DNA from: Patescibacteria group bacterium UBA6263
GTDB taxonomy: Bacteria; Patescibacteriota; Gracilibacteria; Absconditabacterales; Absconditicoccaceae
Assembly: GCA_002441085.1 (NCBI GenBank)
Contig: DJVF01000006.1
Coordinates: 1 to 12,985, forward strand
Direction: 5' to 3'
DNA: 12,985 nt
Shown here piece after piece: positions 1-7,009 of the stretch (position 1 is the first letter of the stretch; each line of letters opens with the position of its first letter). Both the position numbers and the translations under genes were made by a program. The notes beneath the pieces are model-generated. The model saw nothing but the letters and a program-made list of their open reading frames with translations. It made no database searches and was not told the DNA's origin.

Positions 1-79
1 TTTCTAATATTTTTGGTTCACTTGAATATAAGATATTCAAAAAAATTAGAGAGGACAAAAGATAATACTTTTTATAATT

Positions 80-161
80 TACCGGGGACAGGACTTGAAC
101 CTGCACGCCTTGCGGCACTTGGTTCTAAGCCAAGCATGTCTGCCAATTCCATCACCCCGGC
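80..161 (-). tRNA. tRNA-Leu (anticodon UAG)
   Basis: The reverse strand folds as a class II tRNA. The acceptor stem is GCCGGGG (161-155) paired with CCCCGGT (87-81), with one G-U pair and discriminator A at 80. The anticodon stem CTTGG/CCAAG closes the loop CTTAGAA, giving anticodon UAG. A long variable arm (TGCCGCAAGGCGT) and the T-arm GTTCAAGTC follow. CCA is not encoded. A second, truncated copy of its 5' half lies at 420-474, with a GIY-YIG gene between the two. Confidence 0.95.
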
Positions 162-168
162 AAAACAT

Positions 169-402
169 TTACAAATTTTTTAACATTTCTTTTCAAATTC
201 AATGTTTCAAATACTTTTCTCTCAATCTAGCTTCGATTCTATTTTCATAGTCTTCTTTATAAATAAGTTCAAATGGAGCATAAGCTTTGGTTGATTGATT
301 CCTTCATAGATTATGTTCTTTTTTTCTTCTTTCTAAATTATTAGTCATTCACACATATATATAATTTCTACTTTTGCTTTTTAATGCGTAGACTGTGTAC
401 AT
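169..402 (-). CDS. Small GIY-YIG endonuclease domain protein
   Basis: This 77-aa protein is visible only when TGA is read as Gly; all four of its glycines (18, 33, 68, 70) are TGA. It is a single GIY-YIG nuclease domain of the stand-alone YhbQ/UvrC-N type. The degenerate GIY strand is VYALKS (4-9), the YIG strand is YVGMTNNLERR (16-26), then EHN, the STKAYAPFELIY segment (37-48), and the conserved tail with E58, REKYLK and GIGKE. The length is normal for the stand-alone family. The start ATG at 402 begins exactly at the family's MYxVYxLKS motif. Its stop codon is only 7 nt from the 5' end of tRNA-Leu, and a truncated tRNA-Leu copy lies 17 nt upstream of its start, so it is bracketed by a direct repeat of tRNA sequence. 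The family cuts DNA in repair, restriction or homing. A role in mobility here is inference from position. Confidence 0.88.
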
Positions 403-419
403 TATTAATCTTAATTTTT

Positions 420-474
420 AAACCAAGCATGTCAACCAATCCTGCCTGTCGGCAGACAGGTCCATTACCCCGGC
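420..474 (-). pseudogene. Truncated tRNA-Leu 5' half (partial duplicate)
   Basis: On the minus strand this begins with the same GCCGGGG acceptor half as the intact tRNA-Leu and runs through the D-arm to the anticodon stem CTTGG. It then breaks off in the anticodon loop. Outside a 20-nt insertion (441-460) only about four of some 43 aligned bases differ from the intact copy. The match continues about 9 nt beyond the tRNA 5' end (CAAAACATTT on the plus strand at both places), so flanking sequence was copied too. It lacks an anticodon, variable arm, T-arm and 3' acceptor strand, so it cannot be a working tRNA. Confidence 0.9.
441..460. repeat. 20-nt near-palindromic hairpin insertion in the tRNA fragment
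   Basis: Exactly 20 nt (CCTGCCTGTC plus GGCAGACAGG) separate CCAAT and TCCAT, which are contiguous in the intact tRNA-Leu. The insert folds on itself (CCTGTC/GACAGG with a 4-nt loop, or eight pairs over its full length) and is far more GC-rich than its surroundings. Similar GC-rich palindromes are, from memory only, common dispersed repeats in CPR genomes. Confidence 0.75.
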
Positions 475-506
475 AAAACATTTTTTAGGTTTCTTGTATA
501 AATCTA

Positions 507-579
507 CTCAGGAGCTAGGATTCGAACCTAGGACCTTCTGATTCAGAGTCAGACGCTCTACCAACTAAGCTACTCCTGA
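507..579 (-). tRNA. tRNA-Gln (anticodon CUG)
   Basis: The acceptor TCAGGAG (579-573) pairs with CTCCTGA (514-508), with discriminator G at 507 as is usual for tRNA-Gln. The anticodon stem TCTGA/TCAGA closes the loop CTCTGAA, giving anticodon CUG. The T-arm carries GTTCGAATC. CCA is not encoded. It is one of two Gln isoacceptors in this cluster. Confidence 0.95.
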
Positions 580-607
580 TTATGAAGGTTTCCTAACTTA
601 GATTTTG

Positions 608-682
608 TGGTTGCGGGGGATGGAATTGAACCACCTGTCTTCGGGTTATGAGCCCGACGAGATACCGTTTCTCCACCCCGCA
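608..682 (-). tRNA. Initiator tRNA-fMet (anticodon CAU)
   Basis: The anticodon stem TCGGG/CCCGA carries the three consecutive G-C pairs diagnostic of initiator tRNA and closes the loop CTCATAA, anticodon CAU. The acceptor TGCGGGG pairs with CCCCGCA, so position 1-72 is a T-A pair instead of the C-A mismatch of the E. coli initiator. Discriminator A is followed by an encoded CCA (610-608), the only one in this cluster. The D-loop is short. Confidence 0.93.
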
Positions 683-716
683 TTATAAAATATTAATCGT
701 CTTTTAGGTTTTAGTT

Positions 717-787
717 CTGGGGAACTAGGATTCGAACCTAGACTGACGGAGTCAAAGTCCGCTGTCCTACCATTAGACGATTCCCCA
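717..787 (-). tRNA. tRNA-Gln (anticodon UUG)
   Basis: The acceptor TGGGGAA (787-781) pairs with TTCCCCA (724-718), with discriminator G. The anticodon stem GCGGA/TCCGT closes the loop CTTTGAC, anticodon UUG. The T-arm is CTAGG-TTCGAAT-CCTAG. CCA is not encoded. It is first in the minus-strand tRNA cluster. Confidence 0.95.
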
Positions 788-969
788 AGCAAATTTATAA
801 ACAAAAAACCTGATTCAACAGGATACGCTGACTTGACGTATACATATTTGACATATCAATTCAAGAGATTTTTTGGGATTTTATAAAAAACAAAATATTT
901 ATCTTGAAAAGATAAAGGAAAAACATATTAATATTGGAAATATCTTTTTATATTAATGAAATAATTTTG
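788..969. other. Divergent intergenic region between tRNA-Gln and ndk
   Basis: There is no gene on either strand. It should hold the promoters of the tRNA cluster (leftward) and ndk (rightward). A weak 4-bp hairpin CCTG/CAGG (809-822), followed by six T on the minus strand, lies just upstream of tRNA-Gln. TTGAC-like boxes occur near 831 and 850, but no good -10 box at proper spacing stands out. Confidence 0.4.
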
Positions 970-1473
970 ATGCCAAACGTCCAAAGAACACTAGTAGTTT
1001 TGAAACCAGATACTATATGACGTAGTATTGTAGGTGAGATTATATCCCGTTTTGAAAGAGCTGGACTACATATAGTAGCCATCAAAATGGTTAAACCAGA
1101 AAAAGAATTTTTGTATCATCATTATGAAAATATTTGAAAAATGATATCTAGACGTGGTCAAAAAACTTTTGATATGACTATAGATATGATGTCCAAATTA
1201 CCTGTAATTGCTATGGTTATAGAGGGAGTTGGAGCTGTAGAATTTGTTCGCAAGATAGTCTGATCTACTGAACCTAGAAATGCTCCAGCCGGTACTATAA
1301 GATGAGATTATGCTCATATGTCTTTTGCTTATGCAGATGCTAAATGAATAGGAATCCCAAATTTGGTACATGCATCTGGAGATATACAGGAAGCTAAACA
1401 AGAAGTTGCTCACCGATTTTCAGACAAAGAGATATTTGGATACGAACCTTTACATATAGCATTTACACGCTAG
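970..1473 (+). CDS. ndk: Nucleoside diphosphate kinase
   Basis: This 167-aa enzyme transfers the gamma phosphate of ATP to nucleoside diphosphates through a phosphohistidine, balancing NTP and dNTP pools in the cytoplasm. The N-terminal RTLVVLKPDTI (6-16) is the first family motif. IRGDYAHMSFAYADAKG (110-126) matches the nucleotide-binding segment, and NLVHASG (131-137) carries the catalytic His134. Five of 14 glycines (17, 56, 98, 112, 126) are TGA, and those at 17 and 112 are invariant family positions. It is longer than the common 140-150 aa form; the extra residues lie around 44-75 (a linker rich in Lys, Met and Asp). It heads a plus-strand group followed by rpmE 70 nt downstream. No Shine-Dalgarno sequence is evident. 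Confidence 0.96.
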
Positions 1474-1543
1474 TTATTATAAAAAACATTACAAAAAATG
1501 AAATAAAATCTGATTTATATTTATATATTTAATTAAAAATTTA

Positions 1544-1768
1544 ATGAAAAAAGGTATACACTGAGAGTATCATGATAATGTAGAAGTAAATTGCATATGT
1601 TGAGCAAAATTTACTATAAATACTACTGTACCATGACCTATAAAGGTAGAAATTTGCCAAGAATGTCATCCTGCATTTAATAAAGACAAAGTGATAAAGA
1701 AAGTCGTAAAATGAAGAATGGAAAAATTCTTGGAGAAACAAAAGAAAATTGATGCTATAAAAAAGTAA
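1544..1768 (+). CDS. rpmE: Ribosomal protein bL31
   Basis: This 74-aa large-subunit protein is the zinc-containing (C+) form of bL31. It starts with MKKGIHGEYHD, the family's MKxxIHPxY opening, and has the zinc ligands C17, C19, C38 and C41 (CIC and CQECHPAF). It ends in a lysine-rich helix, GRMEKFLEKQKK. Four of its five glycines are TGA, including G57 of the conserved GR that begins the C-terminal segment. Length and motif order are normal. The start is the only ATG that gives the family N-terminus, and no Shine-Dalgarno precedes it. It lies between ndk and a membrane-protein gene on the same strand. Confidence 0.96.
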
Positions 1769-1827
1769 ATATTGCAAAATATCGCATAAGATAGTAAAAA
1801 ATTGCAGAAATATTTTGATAAGTTTTG

Positions 1828-1894
1828 GCAATATTTATACAACTATTTAGCAATTGTTTGGCAATTTTGTACAAATTTTAGCGATTTTATACAA
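1828..1894 (+). repeat. Three imperfect direct repeats upstream of the PH-like gene
   Basis: Related units GCAATATTTATACAA (1828-1842), GCAATTTTGTACAA (1861-1874) and GCGATTTTATACAA (1881-1894) sit in the leader just before the ATG at 1902. A shorter partial unit occurs at 1850. They could be operator-like sites or remnants of AT-rich repeat expansion. Confidence 0.5.
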
Positions 1895-1901
1895 TGTATA
1901 A

Positions 1902-2537
1902 ATGATTAGAAAAGAAATTATCAAAAAATATGTGGAAGCAGAATGAATTCACCATATTATATGACATAATGGCAGTATTTTGATAAAGGAGGTTTTGAAA
2001 ACACTCCTTTTTCTTTTTGTATTATATATAATATATGTATTGATTAGTAGCAACTCCCAACAAGAATATCGATCTTGGATTGCTGCTATTATATGAATAT
2101 ATATGTTTATCAAATTTGTGATAAGTTTTTTGAATATGTATTTAGATTGTTTATTGCTTACCGAAAGAGGAATCACGCTATTTATGCGAGAATGAATACG
2201 AGACCACAAGACAGACGTATTTGAACGAGATAAAATACAGACCATTTCTTTCCATCAAAATAGTTTTTGGGACAAATTGTTTGCTAGATGAGATCTCATG
2301 ATTAGACTAGATCGTGGAGTAGACTTTCCTTTTGATAATATATCTTATCCAAAAAAACAAGTAGAAAAAATAGTCAAAATGAAAGATTATTTTATGAATA
2401 AAAAAATTGGTGAAGATCTAGAAGAAACACAATGAGAAGAAAATAAATTCAATATTTTGGTAGAAGCGCTTTGAGAAGTAGTACAAGATTATATGAAGAA
2501 AAAAGATTGAAAATCTAATTTTGAAAATGATTATTAA
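1902..2537 (+). CDS. Two-TM membrane protein with PH-like (bPH2-type) domain
   Basis: This 211-aa protein has a short cytoplasmic N-terminus ending in GHNGSILIKEVLKT. Two hydrophobic segments follow (about 33-49 and 58-80). A beta-rich region from about 82 to 150 reads LLLTERGITLFMREGIR, then DVFERDKIQTISFHQ, then GDLMIRLDRG. This order of two TM helices and a strand-rich domain with 'I..I' and 'GD..I' strands is typical of bacterial PH-like (bPH2/YdbT-like) membrane proteins. The exact family is inferred by pattern only. Residues 151-211 are charged and helical and probably cytoplasmic. Eight or more glycines are TGA. The start ATG at 1902 follows a repeat-bearing leader 133 nt after rpmE. 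Function unknown; roles in envelope or protein quality control are only suggestions from the family. Confidence 0.7.
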
Positions 2538-2611
2538 TTTAGTATATGTATAAATAAAATAATTATAAATTTATGTAGAGATAACAATTGCAAAGTTTCA
2601 AAGAAATTATA
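2538..2611. other. Convergent intergenic spacer
   Basis: This is an AT-rich 74-nt spacer between a rightward and a leftward gene. I see no clear GC-stem terminator for either. Confidence 0.4.
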
Positions 2612-3241
2612 TTATAAGTCTATCTCAAATCTAGATTCTGAATTATTCAGAATTTTTTTAATAGTTTCGTAAATATCTGAAACTAAAGTTTCTTTGTATC
2701 TTCATTCTGGTTCTACTCTCATCTGAGTAAAAAAATTTGTATCAACATACTGAGGATTGAGGAGAAATACCTTTTGTTTGAGTTCATTTCTGAGTGCTCA
2801 TACAAATCATCTTAAACCAAATTTACTTGCTTGATATCAAGCTCAATATTTCATAAATTTTTTGGCAGCTATACTTCAAATATAAATCAATTTTGACTTG
2901 GGGCATAGAAATGGAAATATTTTTTTTGTGAGAATAATATTGGAATATAAATTTAAATGAAGCATATCTAAATATTCTCTATCTTTCACTTTTTTGAAGT
3001 CATCGAAATAACCAACTCAAGCATTGAATATAATTACATCAAAAACAAGTTTATTTAAACGGATATATGAAATCAGATTTGAAATATCTTTTGATTTTGT
3101 TAGGTCACAAGGGATGAAATTGATTCAAGATATTTTAGAATTTTTTCTGGATATTCCAAAAATATTGTATTCTGAATGAAGGTTTTCTGTGAGATATTTT
3201 CATATTCATGATGAAACTCATGTGATGAGTATGTTTTGCAT
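2612..3241 (-). CDS. Short-chain dehydrogenase/reductase (SDR)
   Basis: This 209-aa protein has a Rossmann fold and is probably an NAD(P)H-dependent oxidoreductase. The cofactor motif ITGVSSGIGK (6-15) is intact and its three motif glycines 8, 12 and 14 are all TGA. CDLTKS (45-50) is the adenine-side Asp segment, and NAGVG (73-77) is the structural motif. S123, Y136 and K140 (IGSIAAKK then YQASKFG) are the catalytic triad. Of 14 glycines, 11 are TGA. The protein is shorter than the usual 240-280 aa, with a reduced C-terminus, so the substrate pocket cannot be predicted. The ATG at 3241 lies one base after the stop of the upstream photoproduct-lyase-like gene, implying translational coupling. 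Substrate unknown. Confidence 0.92.
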
Positions 3242-3242
3242 T

Positions 3243-4229
3243 TTATATAATATCAAATAAAATCTGTTTATTGGGGAAAGCTGAAGTGAAAAGTAATTTG
3301 AAATCATTTGTTATAGACCCCTCTATCCTCATAAATCAATCTGAGTGCTCATGAAATTTTGATTCAAAAATAAAATTTCATCTTTTAACTAAGTTGTTGT
3401 AATCGGATTTTGTATAAATTATAGATCAAATAAAAATTGAATTTATCTTATCGAAATCTATCTTTTTTCTAATATAAGAAATAAAATCTGAATATATTTG
3501 TAGATGATTTTCTACAGGAAGTAATGGAAGGAATCTAATTCAAACTTTCCATCAATTGGAAATCAATGTATTGATTGCATCTATCCTCTGTTCTAATGAT
3601 GAAGTTTTGTGTTCAAAAGAATCTATAATTAACTGAGGATTGAGAGAGAATGAGATTTCTGTATTTTGAAAATGTTTAGATGTTTCAGTGTTGCATTGTA
3701 GCAATGATTTGATATTAGCTGATTTGGTGCGAGATTCCATCAAGACATTTGGAAACTTTTCAAAAAATGGAATAAAAGACTGATTAAAATTTATCATATC
3801 ATCTAGTCATTGGATATCAGAATAATTACTCGCGTAAAAATAGATCGTATCATTATATCCAGATTTTCTCAGTGAATTTATTTTTTCGGCAATAGCATTT
3901 TGTATATCTTCGTAGTTGACGAATATGGTTGGAAAAGTAGTTTTGAAGGCTCATTTGAGATAACAATATTTACAATCAAATATGCAATTTAAAATAGATT
4001 TGAAAAAAAATGATTTTCATTGGTAACCATAATTTGCAGGAGTAGAAAATATAGGAATATTCTGCTGTTTAGCGAGTATAATAGCATTTGCTAGTGATTT
4101 AACTCAGATGGTTTTGTCGAAGATATTTTTGTAATGATCTATTTCGATAATATAAGCATCAGCAAATTTACTCAATATTTTTTGAGCCAAAGGATAAGAT
4201 TTGGCTTGTGTCTCTATATAAATTATCAT
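3243..4229 (-). CDS. Spore photoproduct lyase-family radical SAM protein
   Basis: This 328-aa protein belongs to the SPL family, whose founding member reverses a UV-induced thymine dimer in DNA using a 4Fe-4S cluster and S-adenosylmethionine. The cluster motif is CxxxCxxC at C82, C86 and C89, in NCIFDCKYCYLKG, with the family-typical YCYL. Further SPL-like blocks follow in order: YASNYSDIQGLD (132-143), MESRTKS (164-170), ISFSLNPQL (192-200), FEHKTSSLEQRIDAIN (205-220) and GWKVGIRFLPLLP (226-238). Length matches the family. Nine of 12 glycines are TGA. No equivalent of the B. subtilis active-site Cys141 is obvious from reading alone. It is first in a two-gene unit with the SDR gene, with which it is nearly contiguous. 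Non-sporulating bacteria carry SPL homologues presumed to act in DNA repair; the substrate here is unproven. Confidence 0.88.
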
Positions 4230-4478
4230 AATAAATTGATAAATTTTTATCTATAAAAATTAGCAAAATCATTTAATTATTAGTGATAAAGGGGAATGTT
4301 TCAAGTAAATAAAAAAAATCCCATTAATTGTTTATTGAAATTGGGATTGAGCATATATTAATATTGTCGATTGGAATATTTTTTGTTTGATATTATAGAC
4401 GGATAAAAATTTATATAATGAGTGATGATAAGGAGATTATCTAATTGGGATAATATAAAGTTGATCAGTAAGTATAAA
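4230..4478. other. Intergenic region between photoproduct-lyase-like gene and the ABC operon
   Basis: This 249-nt AT-rich region has no reading frame of note on either strand under table 25. It contains the terminator of the upstream minus-strand operon (4311-4348). The remainder between that terminator and position 4229 presumably carries the promoter of the photoproduct-lyase-like gene; no single good match stands out. Confidence 0.5.
4311..4348 (-). terminator. Intrinsic terminator of the ABC/157-aa operon
   Basis: On the minus strand AATCCCA (4348-4342) pairs with TGGGATT (4323-4317), and the stem is followed directly by eight T. It lies about 130 nt downstream of the stop at 4479. Confidence 0.75.
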
Positions 4479-4952
4479 TTATCAAGAAGATATTAATTTA
4501 GGTTCCTCTTTTTTCCAAAGCATTTTGTTTATCGACATCCTAGTAGGTGAAGCATTGCAAAATTCATCTACCGTCAGGAGCAACAATCATTTGACTCATT
4601 GCATGATATAAGAAATATTATAATCATTTTCGTGTAGTCTTTGATGTAATTTATCTTCTCATATTTTGGATAATCATTTTTGTGAAACATAATAAAAAAG
4701 ATCATGACCTGATTTGATATTTTTTTTTGATAAATCATGTTCTAGCTGTTGTATTTGCGTAGTATTGTGATGGTCTATAAAATGTAAATAATCACAGAAA
4801 ATATCTATATTTTTTAGTACGTTTTTGACTTTATAATAATTCAAATATTTCAAAAAATCCTTTACTTCCAATACAAGATATCAAGCTATATCTATATTTT
4901 GAATCTCTTGTACAACTTTTTTGATAATAATATTATTTTGCTTAACTTTCAT
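4479..4952 (-). CDS. Hypothetical protein following an ABC ATPase
   Basis: I do not recognise this 157-aa protein. It begins MKVKQNNIIIKKVV and has a Lys/Tyr/Asp-rich middle (31-60, KDFLKYLNYYKVKNVLKN) that looks helical. A His/Gln-rich stretch (60-72) and several charged helices follow. Near the end, GVKGLLLLTVDEF (119-131) is the only hydrophobic run and is too short and isolated for a TM segment. There is no signal peptide. All but one of its glycines (24, 93, 98, 119, 122, 157) are TGA, which supports it as a real code-25 gene. The start ATG at 4952 gives a 29-nt gap after the ABC gene; an in-frame GTG at 4961 is a weaker alternative. Operon position suggests a role tied to the ATPase, but it is not a permease. 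Confidence 0.7.
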
Positions 4953-4981
4953 ATTGATCACTAAATTAATTAATTTAAAAA

Positions 4982-5656
4982 TTATGACATCTGAAAAATA
5001 TTTACCTTGTATTTGTTCTTTATATAATTTAATAAATGTATGTCATGGGTAATCAATAAAATAGTGTTTCATGATTTATTGAGATTGATCAAAATATCTC
5101 ATAATTGTTGGGTATGCTCTCGATCAAGATTTCATGTGGGTTCATCAGCTATGATAAACTCTGGATCATGTATAAGAGCTCTAGCTAAAGATACTTTTTG
5201 CTTCTCACCACCACTAAGATATTTGACTGGATAGTCGACTAAATAATCAATCTTTAACTCATCTACAATAGATTGGAATTTTTCTTTGATAATTACATCT
5301 GATAACTCATATATCCTCAAAGGATATGTAATATTATCCTTAACAGATAAAGAATTGATTAGTTTATAATCTTGGAATATTATTCACAATTTTCTTCTAT
5401 AAAATTGTATTTCATCATCTCCATATCTAGATATATCCTCTCTTTTGTAATATATAGATCTTGCTGGACATTTTTTTTCCCCAATTAATAATTTGACAAG
5501 AGAAGACTTTCCACAACCAGACTTTCACATAATTATTGTAAAATCTCAAGAATATAGCGCGAAATTAAATTTATCAAACAAAACATATGGAGAATCCTCA
5601 TATCACCGGGTAAGATCTTTTACATCTATCAAAAGTTGATGCTCTCTTTTGGTCAT
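4982..5656 (-). CDS. ABC transporter ATP-binding protein, FtsE/LolD-like
   Basis: This 224-aa ATPase is complete. Walker A is GKSGCGKS (44-51), the Q-loop is FQD with Q95, the signature is LSGGEKQK (147-154), Walker B plus D-loop is FIIADEPTGNLD (167-178), and the H-loop is ITHD with H204. G175 of EPTG is TGA. ADEPTGNLD and the length place it in the FtsE/LolD/MacB-type group, whose members power transmembrane partners in cell division, lipoprotein export or efflux. No permease (FtsX, LolC or MacB-like) is next to it. The downstream co-directional gene encodes an unrecognised soluble protein 29 nt away. The upstream promoter at 5688-5716 gives a leader of about 25 nt. The group cannot be narrowed without a partner, so I give no gene symbol. 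Confidence 0.93.
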
Positions 5657-5687
5657 GTTGTAATTTACTAATAAATCTGACTGTTAT

Positions 5688-5716
5688 ATTATACATTGCA
5701 AAAATAATATTGCAAA
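5688..5716 (-). promoter_or_regulatory. Promoter of the ABC ATPase gene
   Basis: On the minus strand a perfect TATAAT (5693-5688) is preceded by TTTGCA (5716-5711) with a 17-nt spacer. The predicted start is about 25 nt before the ATG at 5656. Confidence 0.65.
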
Positions 5717-5762
5717 ATAAAATACTTAGTCTAAGTCATTAAGATTGACAAAATATAAAAGA

Positions 5763-5792
5763 TTGATAGATATCGTATAAAATTAATATAAA
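5763..5792 (+). promoter_or_regulatory. Candidate pheS promoter
   Basis: TTGATA (5763-5768) and TATAAA (5787-5792) are 18 nt apart, about 82 nt upstream of the pheS ATG. The region is so AT-rich that chance matches are likely. A TTGACA at 5745-5750 has no -10 at good spacing. Confidence 0.35.
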
Positions 5793-5873
5793 TTATATAA
5801 ATCTAAAAAAATCGTTGAAAATAATATTATTATCTTTAGACTCCAGTCAGATTTTAATTAAAATTTCAAAAAA

Positions 5874-6896
5874 ATGTTGGAAACTGACAAAATTATAAAA
5901 GAAATACAAGATGCCAAAGATCTCAAAGAATTGGAAATTGTTTTTGATCAATACCTAGGCAAAAAATGACTATTGAATGAAGAATTCAAAAAAATGGTCA
6001 ATCTAGATGCAGAACAAAAAAAAGAATATGGTAAAATACTATCAGACTCAAAAAATATTTTGACTGATGCTTATCAACAAAAGGAAAAGGAGATTGGAAT
6101 GATTAATATAAACCAAAAACTCAACGAAGATATAGTAGATATATCAGTAGATGGCAAAAAAATCGAACAATGAAATTTTAATCTTATAACTAGGGTTAGA
6201 AGAGACTTGGAGGAAGCAGCCAAGACAATGGGATTTATAGTAGAAAGCTGAAATGAAGTAGCTACAAAATTTCAAAATTTTGAATCTGTGAATATCCCGC
6301 TTACACATCCTGCGACCGAAATGCATGATACGATATATCTGAATGAGAAAGACAAAAAATGAGAATATCTTATCCTCAGGACACATACGTCAGCATTACA
6401 AAATCAAATGATCAAAAAATACTGATTACCATTGAAAGTAATTGTCCCATGAAGATGTTATAGATTCGATGAAATGGATGCTACACACGATACAATGTTT
6501 TTTCAATTTGAAGGAATGTATATAGATAAATGAGTAAGTATAGCCAATTTTAAAGATGTCATGGAAAAATTTTTGTGAGTAATGTTGAAAAGGAAAGTGC
6601 AAATCAGGATGAGACCTGGATATTTCCCTTTTGTCGAGCCAGGATTTGAAATAGATGCAAGATACGAACTACGTGATAGAAAAACAGGAGAAAAATCTAT
6701 GTCCAAATGGATAGAATTGCTATGAGCTGGGATGGTACATCCCAATGTACTCAAAATCGCTTGAGTAGATCCCCAAGAATACAATGGATTTGCTTTTGGA
6801 CCATGAATAAATAGGCTTGCAGCTATGAGATATGGTATCAAAGATATTAGATATTTTACAAATGGAGATTTGAGATTTGCTAAGAGTTTCAAATAA
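5874..6896 (+). CDS. pheS: Phenylalanyl-tRNA synthetase alpha subunit
   Basis: This 340-aa class II aminoacyl-tRNA synthetase subunit charges tRNA-Phe as part of an alpha2-beta2 enzyme. An N-terminal coiled-coil tRNA-binding arm occupies about 1-80. HPATEMHDTIYL (145-156) is motif 1 region. GRCYRFDEMDATHDTMFFQ (193-211) is motif 2. The product ends with the motif 3 block GFAFGPGINRLAAMRYGI (305-322), DIR and DLRF. Length and order are normal. About half of the glycines are TGA, including G193 of GRCYR and G311 of FGPG. The ATG at 5874 starts the usual N-terminus; there is no Shine-Dalgarno. Usually pheT follows pheS, but here the next gene is a small metal-binding protein, so the beta subunit must be elsewhere. 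Confidence 0.96.
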
Positions 6897-6901
6897 AAAA
6901 T

Positions 6902-6977
6902 GTCATTCTGAGTGTAACGAAGAATCCAGGTTATATGAAATATTATTTACTGGATGTTTCGCTTTGCTCAACATGAC
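6902..6977. repeat. Inverted-repeat element (MITE/REP-like) after pheS
   Basis: Two 28-nt arms (6902-6929 and 6950-6977) are imperfect inverted copies around a 20-nt AT-rich centre, giving a long hairpin in RNA on either strand. The left arm begins GTCATTCTGAGTGTAACG and the right arm ends in CATGAC. An 18-nt segment (6905-6922) recurs with two mismatches at 10933-10950. It may also act as a pheS transcript end, although no T-run follows. Confidence 0.8.
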
Positions 6978-7009
6978 TAGAAAACGATTTTAACACTTAA
7001 ACATTATAT

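Noticed and set aside
809..822. Hairpin followed by six T on the minus strand, as a terminator
   Set aside because: The stem is only four pairs and no transcript is known to reach it; it lies just upstream of the tRNA cluster.
1198..2245. Several minus-strand open frames of 70-100 aa
   Set aside because: They are shadows of ndk, rpmE and the PH-like gene, which read through on the plus strand with TGA as glycine.
6503..6892. 129-aa standard-code open frame on the minus strand
   Set aside because: It lies wholly inside pheS on the opposite strand, and pheS is unambiguous.
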